Origin: Myxosarcina sp. GI1
Lineage (GTDB): Bacteria; Cyanobacteriota; Cyanobacteriia; Cyanobacteriales; Xenococcaceae
Assembly (NCBI RefSeq): GCF_000756305.1
Contig: NZ_JRFE01000024.1
Location: forward strand, 185,965-249,964
DNA: 64,000 bases
Reading direction: 5' to 3'
In this document: positions 59,126 to 64,000 of the stretch, piece by piece
Position numbering within the stretch: the first letter of the stretch is position 1
Layout of the letters: each line of letters begins with the position of its first letter
The notes under the pieces: model-generated
What the model was told of the DNA's origin: nothing
What the model saw: only the letters and a program-made list of their open reading frames with translations
Databases searched by the model: none
Translations under genes and position numbers: made by a program

Positions 59126-59600
59126 TTAACTATAAATAGTCAAGCAAAATACAGCAATTTCTAGAAGATCTCTAACTATATTTTTAAACTAATAGTCAAC
59201 TTATTGGAGGCTTTTAATTTGCTGTATTTTACGATAATTTTCTTTTATAAAAGCTTTTACACTGCTAACTTAGGAATTAAGCACTTACTATAGAAGCTAT
59301 TCTTCATAGATTTTAATTATTTTACATAAATTTACTAAAATTATTATTGTTTATTTCTAAAGATAGATGTTTATTTTAAAAAATTGTCAAAAAACTAAAT
59401 ATAGAAACAATTTGTGTAGATAAATTTCTGTGAGAGCGAACTTTTATAAACTGTAGAGTTTTGTTGTTTCAAAAAAATTTATAATAATAGAGTAAAAAAT
59501 TATTTTTTCTGTCTTTTGATAGACAAGGAACTCAATAAGTATTTATAGAATTTTTGATAATTCAAATTGAATAAATTTAGAGATAAAGGAGGGAAGGTTT
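59126..59600. other. AT-rich intergenic region
   Basis: A 475-bp, strongly AT-rich spacer with no supported gene or repeat array. It ends in a good ribosome-binding site (AAAGGAGGG) for the following gene. It likely contains a long leader or promoter region. Confidence 0.45.
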
Positions 59601-60215
59601 ATGTCTTATGCAGAACCTTTAGGCGATCGAGTTGTCGAACCTGTAGTAACCGAGAGAGTACCCGATTACCACGATCGCGTTAGATGGGGACCGATTATTG
59701 CGGGCATTGTGGTTGCTATTGCCACGCAGTTAATTTTAAGTGCTCTGGGAGCCGCTGTAGGTTTAACTATTGGTGGCAATGGAGTTGGCGTTGGTGTAGG
59801 AATTTGGTCGGTTATTAGCTTGTTAATTGCTTTATTTGTAGGTGGCTGGGTTACAGCTAGTACCTGTGGTCCGATGAATAAAAAAACTGCTCTGTTGCAC
59901 GGACTAATTTTTTGGGCGACAACTCTAGCAGTAAGTGGTTGGCTACTTGCTAGTGGCGTATCTGGTGCCTTTGGGATAATTGCGTCTAATGCAGGAGAAG
60001 TATTGAACCAAGTTCAGCAACCTGGAGGAGTCGAAGTTCCCAGTCGCGCTCCAAATATATCTGCTGCTGAAGCACAAAATATTGCTCAATATTCAGCCAA
60101 GGCAGCGTGGTCATTTATTATTGGTTCTTTGCTTGGTTTGGCTGCTGCTCTTATTGGAGCTTCGGTGGGTGCGAGAAAACCGAGAAGAGTTACTCGAGCT
60201 GCCGAAGTCAGGTAA
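59601..60215 (+). CDS. Glycine-rich membrane protein of unknown function
   Basis: A 204-residue protein with four membrane segments. RWGPIIAGIVVAIATQLILSALGAAVGLTI and WSFIIGSLLGLAAALIGASVGAR carry small-residue (G/A) zippers. WSVISLLIALFVGGWVTASTCG and IFWATTLAVSGWLLASGVSG lie between. The N-terminus is soluble and charged (RVPDYHDRVRW). The first helix pattern is shared with a widespread bacterial membrane family I cannot name. AAGGAGGG ribosome-binding site. Confidence 0.65.
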   Translation: MSYAEPLGDRVVEPVVTERVPDYHDRVRWGPIIAGIVVAIATQLILSALGAAVGLTIGGNGVGVGVGIWSVISLLIALFVGGWVTASTCGPMNKKTALLHGLIFWATTLAVSGWLLASGVSGAFGIIASNAGEVLNQVQQPGGVEVPSRAPNISAAEAQNIAQYSAKAAWSFIIGSLLGLAAALIGASVGARKPRRVTRAAEVR

Positions 60216-60329
60216 GACATAGCTATTCAAGATTAACTGGTAATTACAGTAGTACAGTTGAATAGTTGGGATAAAAAACCATTAATTTATTAGAAAGCAG
60301 AAAGTAGAAAGTAATATACGTATGCGTCA

Positions 60330-60350
60330 AAGCCGTCTAACCAACGGCTT
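60330..60350. other. Short hairpin
   Basis: AAGCCGT and ACGGCTT are separated by seven bases, 115 bp after the membrane-protein gene and 91 bp beyond the pgsA stop codon. It may help end one of the two converging transcripts. No T-run follows, so it is only a candidate. Confidence 0.4.
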
Positions 60351-60441
60351 AAAATACTATCTAAATCTAAAATTGCTTTCGATCGCACTTGAGAGCAAAC
60401 AAGAGCAAATATCATTGATGCAGTCGCCAATGTTTTTAAAC

Positions 60442-60978
60442 TTAAGAGCGCACTGCATCACTTTTTTGTGGCAAAACATAAATTGCCCCCGAAACCAGCG
60501 TAAAAACCACGCACAGCCAAAAAGCTATTAGTGACGGCAGCCGCCAGATATCTGATAGAGGTGCTATTAATAAAGCGATCGCGATAATTTGGCTGACGGT
60601 TTTAAGTTTACCCCAAATATTGGCTCCTGAAATGCTGCTACTGCCAGTTAGTTTGGGATTGACTCGCCATCCTGCGATCGCTAATTCTCTAGCTAAAATC
60701 AAAAAGACCCCCCAGGCTGGTATTAGCTGAAGCTCGATTAATGCCAGCATAGAACCTAAAACCAGTAGTTTATCTACCAGCGGATCGAGAAATTTCCCTA
60801 ATTCGGTAACTAAATCGTATTTGCGAGCTATATAACCATCTACCCAGTCAGTCCCTGCCGCCAACAAAAAAATTCCCACGCACAGCCAACGGTTAGCCGC
60901 AGTAGGATAATTGAGTAAGTAAAGAATAAAAGGCAACCCAAGAAGACGCGAGATAGTAATCCAAGTGGGAAGATTCAT
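60442..60978 (-). CDS. pgsA: CDP-diacylglycerol-glycerol-3-phosphate 3-phosphatidyltransferase
   Basis: A 178-residue membrane enzyme making phosphatidylglycerol phosphate, the precursor of PG needed for photosystem II. The CDP-alcohol phosphotransferase motif D-x2-DG-x2-AR-x8-G-x3-D-x3-D is complete (DWVDGYIARKYD..., then GKFLDPLVD). Four to five hydrophobic helices follow the family layout. Length is typical. The sugar transferase gene ends 68 bp upstream on the same strand, so the two may be co-transcribed. Confidence 0.93.
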   Translation of the reverse strand: MNLPTWITISRLLGLPFILYLLNYPTAANRWLCVGIFLLAAGTDWVDGYIARKYDLVTELGKFLDPLVDKLLVLGSMLALIELQLIPAWGVFLILARELAIAGWRVNPKLTGSSSISGANIWGKLKTVSQIIAIALLIAPLSDIWRLPSLIAFWLCVVFTLVSGAIYVLPQKSDAVRS

Positions 60979-61046
60979 GCTATTGCTATTATTTAGATCG
61001 ATCCTAATAATAACAAATTAAAAGCGATCGCCAGTCTCAGACGTAA

Positions 61047-61721
61047 TTAACAAGCTCCTTTACGTGTCAATACTACTTGCACAGTGCATAAGATTAAATA
61101 AAGATCGTAAAAATTAGACCATTTTCGCTGATAGTCTAGATCCATACGAACTATTTCCTCAAAATCAAGTACGTTAGAACGACCTTTTACTTGCCATTCT
61201 CCAGTAATTCCTGGTTTGACCAGCAATCGCTTATAATGATGCTCTTCATATAAAGCTACTTCATCGATAGTTGGGGGACGAGTACCAACTAAGCTCATTT
61301 CTCCTCTTAGCACGTTCCAAAACTGAGGAAATTCATCGAGACTAGTTTTGCGAAGAAACCGACCAATACGCGTGATACGGGGATCGCATTCGTTTTTAAA
61401 AATTAGTCCCTTAGCTTGATTGATAACTAAGTGCTTTTGTTTTTCTGCTCCCACAGTCATCGAGCGAAATTTCCAAATCCGAAATGGTTTGCCATTGACT
61501 CCACAGCGTACTTGACTGAAAAAAATCGGTCCCCGATTGTCTAACTGCATGGCGATCGCAATGGGAACGGCAATAACTGCGACAATTAGCAGTCCAATTA
61601 AAGCTCCTATAATATCGAGCGATCTTTTGATTTTATTAGTAACGGAAGGATGAAATTTTAGTTTTGAATATAATGGTAAAACTGGCGAAGTTCCCAACCG
61701 AACATTAGAGGAGAAATGCAT
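61047..61721 (-). CDS. Bacterial sugar transferase (polyprenyl-phosphate glycosyl-1-phosphate transferase)
   Basis: A 224-residue protein with one membrane helix (IIGALIGLLIVAVIAVPIAI). The catalytic domain is of the WbaP/WcaJ C-terminal type: GPIFFSQVRCGVNGKPFRIWKFRSM, TRIGRFLRKTSLDEFPQFWNVLRGEMSLVGTRPP and VKPGITGEWQVKGRSN. It lacks the four-helix N-terminal domain of WcaJ, so it is a minimal PglC-like form. It would start assembly of an exopolysaccharide repeat unit. No other polysaccharide genes are adjacent. Confidence 0.92.
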   Translation of the reverse strand: MHFSSNVRLGTSPVLPLYSKLKFHPSVTNKIKRSLDIIGALIGLLIVAVIAVPIAIAMQLDNRGPIFFSQVRCGVNGKPFRIWKFRSMTVGAEKQKHLVINQAKGLIFKNECDPRITRIGRFLRKTSLDEFPQFWNVLRGEMSLVGTRPPTIDEVALYEEHHYKRLLVKPGITGEWQVKGRSNVLDFEEIVRMDLDYQRKWSNFYDLYLILCTVQVVLTRKGAC

Positions 61722-62089
61722 AAATTTATATTATTTAAATAACATCAAAGTTATTGCGTATAAAACAATTTCTTTAATGTTACGCAAACCCTCGGTACCT
61801 AGCTAGTTAGAAGTAACTACTTTACTGAATCTTCAAAGTTAGGAAGTCGCTCTATTTCAATTTGATGCTTTTAATGTTTCAAATGTGTGAAGTAAATATT
61901 TATCGTATGGCTCGATTCCAAATCAAAACCGAGATGAAGTACCGCTTACGCAACTAAAATCAAAATTCCCATTTGACCCCAGGAGCTATAGCAGTAAGCT
62001 ATTGGCATTACCTAAGTTCAAATATTTAGCTGTTTTTAGTGATACAAAGGAGATATCTAAAACGCTAATTTACAAATTATCTTATTCTT
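61722..62089. other. Intergenic region before the Crp-family gene
   Basis: A 368-bp divergent spacer with no supported gene. It must hold promoters for the sugar transferase and the Crp-family regulator. I see no clear Crp/NtcA palindrome or repeat array. Confidence 0.4.
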
Positions 62090-62797
62090 ATGGAAGATCG
62101 ATCTAGCTATCTAGAATCAAGTATAGATATTCAGGATTTAGTTAAATTAGTTCCTTTTATGGCTGGGTTGCCCGAAGAGAGCCTACACAAAACCATGCAT
62201 CATTTTGTAGCTATCTCTCATCCAGCCAATCAGGTAATTTTGTTAGAAAATGATTGGGGAAGTTCTGTATATTTTATTTTAGAGGGCTGGGTTAAAATCC
62301 GCACCTACAATCTCGACGGCAAGGAAGTTACTCTTAATATTATCGGTAACGGCGAACTGTTTGGAGAAATGGCAGCTATTGACAAAACGCCACGTTCTAC
62401 TGATGCCATTACTCTAACCGATACTCGAATCGGTAGAATACCCGCTCAAAGCTTCCTCGATCTGATTTATTCAGAACCTTTAGCAGGAGTAAGGCTCGCT
62501 CAGCTAATGGCAAAACGCTTGCGACAAGTAAATCGACGATTGCAACTGCGAGAATCAAATAGTATTTCGCGTGTGGCAGATGCGATTTTGTTTTTGGTAG
62601 AGGGACAGGGAAAGGAAGGAGAAACTGGAACGGTAATTCCCAATCTGCCTCATAGAGAAATTAGTAGCTTGAGTGGACTGGCAAGAGAAACTGTAACGAG
62701 AGTATTAACTAAACTAGAAAAGAAAGGATTAATTCAGCGAGACTCAGATCTCATGCGAATTCCCGATCTACCCGCTTTAGAAGATACTATCTGCTAG
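62090..62797 (+). CDS. Crp/Fnr family transcriptional regulator
   Basis: A 235-residue regulator. The N-terminal cyclic-nucleotide-binding fold (~20-140) has VYFILEGWVKI and GELFGEMAAIDKTPRSTDAITL. The C-terminal winged helix (~165-230) has the recognition region ISSLSGLARETVTRVLTKLEKKGLI. The cNMP pocket lacks a clear RS pair with the usual spacing beyond PRST, so the effector is uncertain. It is not NtcA by its helix sequence. It is followed after 45 bp by a DUF2232 gene. Confidence 0.88.
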   Translation: MEDRSSYLESSIDIQDLVKLVPFMAGLPEESLHKTMHHFVAISHPANQVILLENDWGSSVYFILEGWVKIRTYNLDGKEVTLNIIGNGELFGEMAAIDKTPRSTDAITLTDTRIGRIPAQSFLDLIYSEPLAGVRLAQLMAKRLRQVNRRLQLRESNSISRVADAILFLVEGQGKEGETGTVIPNLPHREISSLSGLARETVTRVLTKLEKKGLIQRDSDLMRIPDLPALEDTIC

Positions 62798-62842
62798 CAT
62801 TTAGTCTTGCCGAGTATATTCATCATCTCGAATTATTGCTTT

Positions 62843-63604
62843 ATGTTTTTCAAAAATTTTAGATCTAGATCGCCACGAAAGGTGACTAAATTTACGGCAA
62901 ATTACGATGACTGGGTTGATGGAGAAGATCCAGCAATAGTTCCATCTTCAACAGTAGTTTTTAGCGAACCTCATCAAAAAAAAACTAATTCTACTAATAC
63001 TGTGGTTATGGTAGAAACTGCTTTTTTAGCGAGTGCGGCAAGTTTGATTTGGCTGATCGACTATTATTTTCCTTTAGGTCCACTACTAAAAATTTTCTTT
63101 CCCATACCCATCGCCTTGATTTATCTACGTAGAGGAACTCGCGCTTCCTGGATGGCAGCTTTAACTTCTGGATTACTGTTGTCGGTATTGATGGGACCGA
63201 CTCGCAGCATTGTATTTGTCATGCCTTATGGTTTCATGGGAATACAGCTAGGAGCCTGTTGGCGACGTAGGGTAAACTGGCAACTATCAATTATTTTAGG
63301 TGCTTTATTAGGCTCATTAGGCATATTTTTTCGCTTTTGGTTATTTTCTCTATTGCTTGGTGAAGACCTATGGGTTTACGTAATTACCCAAATTACCCAA
63401 TTTATCGATTGGGTTTTTTTGAAATTAGGTATTTTGGCCCAACCAAGCTTTGTCTTAATTCAAACTCTAGCTGTAGGATCGATTTTACTCAATAGTCTGG
63501 TATATTTGTTTGCGGTTCATTTAGTAGCTCTAATGCTATTCGAGCGACTAAAAAATCCCATTTCTTCCCCTCCAGAATGGGTACGAGTACTTTTAAATGA
63601 TTAG
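62843..63604 (+). CDS. DUF2232 membrane protein
   Basis: 253 residues from ATG 62843 (the frame is open from a TTG at 62807). A charged cytoplasmic N-terminus (~55 residues) precedes about five to six membrane segments, including FFPIPIALIYLRRGTRASWMAALTSGLLLSVLMGP and LIQTLAVGSILLNSLVYLFAVHLVALMLF. The PxxLxxLRRG-type region fits DUF2232/YybS-like proteins, which resemble ECF-transporter S components. Function unknown. Same strand as the CobT-like gene that follows after 56 bp. Confidence 0.78.
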   Translation: MFFKNFRSRSPRKVTKFTANYDDWVDGEDPAIVPSSTVVFSEPHQKKTNSTNTVVMVETAFLASAASLIWLIDYYFPLGPLLKIFFPIPIALIYLRRGTRASWMAALTSGLLLSVLMGPTRSIVFVMPYGFMGIQLGACWRRRVNWQLSIILGALLGSLGIFFRFWLFSLLLGEDLWVYVITQITQFIDWVFLKLGILAQPSFVLIQTLAVGSILLNSLVYLFAVHLVALMLFERLKNPISSPPEWVRVLLND

Positions 63605-63660
63605 ATAAGATAAAGCTAAAAATACTGTTATATCCAGGCTAAAAAACCAACCGCGACCTA

Positions 63661-64000
63661 GTGATTTATCTTTACAGCCAATTGCAACAGGGAACAAATT
63701 GGTTGAGGCGATATGCCAACCACTCTCCCACACTAGCCTGTATTTTGGGCTTTACCGCTACAGCTTTAATTAAAAATATTTCTGCTGCTGGTTCGACTCC
63801 CAAAGAGCGCGAATATACAGCGATCGCCGATGCTGAATTTTTAGCTTCGGGAATTCAGTCTTGCTATCAACGTCCTTTACCAATTTTGACTCATGGGCTT
63901 TCACCTACTTTTATTACTCGCGCTATGGTCGAAGCCTTAAGGTTGCCAGTGCAAATATTTAATGCAGGCTTGCTCCATCAACCATCAGTAGCAACAATCG
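63661..64000 (+). CDS. CobT-like (TIGR00303 family) protein, 5' part
   Basis: The frame is open from a GTG at 63661 to the end of the window, about 113 residues, with no stop. It reads VIYLYSQLQQGTNWLRRYA and then the block ACILGFTATALIKNISAAG followed by STPKEREYTAIADAEFLASG. LPILTHGLSPTFITRAMVEALRLPVQIFNAGL is next. This matches the cyanobacterial nicotinate-nucleotide dimethylbenzimidazole phosphoribosyltransferase-like family. No ATG lies near the start; an in-frame stop at 63640 makes GTG the first usable codon. Cobamide-linked function is inferred; the rest of the gene is outside the window. Confidence 0.8.
   Translation, partial: MIYLYSQLQQGTNWLRRYANHSPTLACILGFTATALIKNISAAGSTPKEREYTAIADAEFLASGIQSCYQRPLPILTHGLSPTFITRAMVEALRLPVQIFNAGLLHQPSVATI

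Noticed and set aside
60322..60531. 69-residue plus-strand ORF near pgsA
   Set aside because: It overlaps the 3' end of pgsA and starts in a hairpin; no conserved features.
61047..61721. Exopolysaccharide biosynthesis cluster
   Set aside because: Only one initiating transferase is present; no glycosyltransferases, flippase or polymerase are adjacent.

Overview
The window is cyanobacterial chromosome. GCGATCGC (HIP1) octamers are scattered through genes and spacers. Several families are typical of cyanobacteria: SLH/OprB iron-uptake porins, flavodiiron proteins, a bicarbonate-type ABC transporter, MPBQ methyltransferase, CP41b-like epimerase and SufR-type operators. Intergenic spacers carry short tandem heptamers and 'poured' repeats common in filamentous or pleurocapsalean-type genomes. 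The exact genus cannot be read from the sequence.

Layout. 1-5 kb: end of an EAL protein, a secreted retropepsin-like protein, a porin and leucyl aminopeptidase. 5.3-18 kb: a P450, then a low-carbon/photoprotection island: flv4-sll0218-like-flv2 on the minus strand, a 0.95-kb AT-rich spacer, and cmpABCD divergent from it. Downstream of cmpD lies a degenerate direct copy of the flv4 5' end, itself split by a small inverted-repeat element. 18-25 kb: a hybrid histidine kinase next to a solute-binding lipoprotein, a VOC protein, an SplB-like radical SAM protein and a Dam methylase split by a poly-T frameshift. 25-36 kb: a large GH63-like hydrolase, DUF1622, an orphan ureD, a J-like/M50 fusion, bifunctional NAD(P)HX repair enzyme, a MATE transporter, dCTP deaminase and an SRPBCC protein. 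36-45 kb: a ClpC lacking its middle coiled coil, membrane and secreted hypotheticals, Uma2 and MPBQ methyltransferase. 45-56.7 kb: a second porin, MscL, sufCDS under two SufR-like operators but without sufB, Uma2, RmuC, HtpX, a VOC protein and tRNA-Thr(CGU). 57-64 kb: a beta-lactamase-like serine hydrolase, CP41b-like epimerase, a membrane protein, PgsA, a sugar transferase, a Crp-family regulator, a DUF2232 protein and the start of a CobT-like gene.

How the genes fit together. The clearest functional unit is the flv4-2 operon facing the bicarbonate transporter operon. In Synechocystis both are induced by low inorganic carbon, but they are not described as neighbours there to my knowledge. 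The common spacer suggests joint control. The suf genes form a second unit with recognisable operators.

I see no CRISPR array, prophage, complete insertion sequence or convincing new defence system. The most unusual items are the duplicated flv4 leader bracketing cmpABCD, the frameshifted dam, the M-domain-less ClpC, and the tandem palindromes before ureD. All calls come from reading the sequence; no database search was possible.
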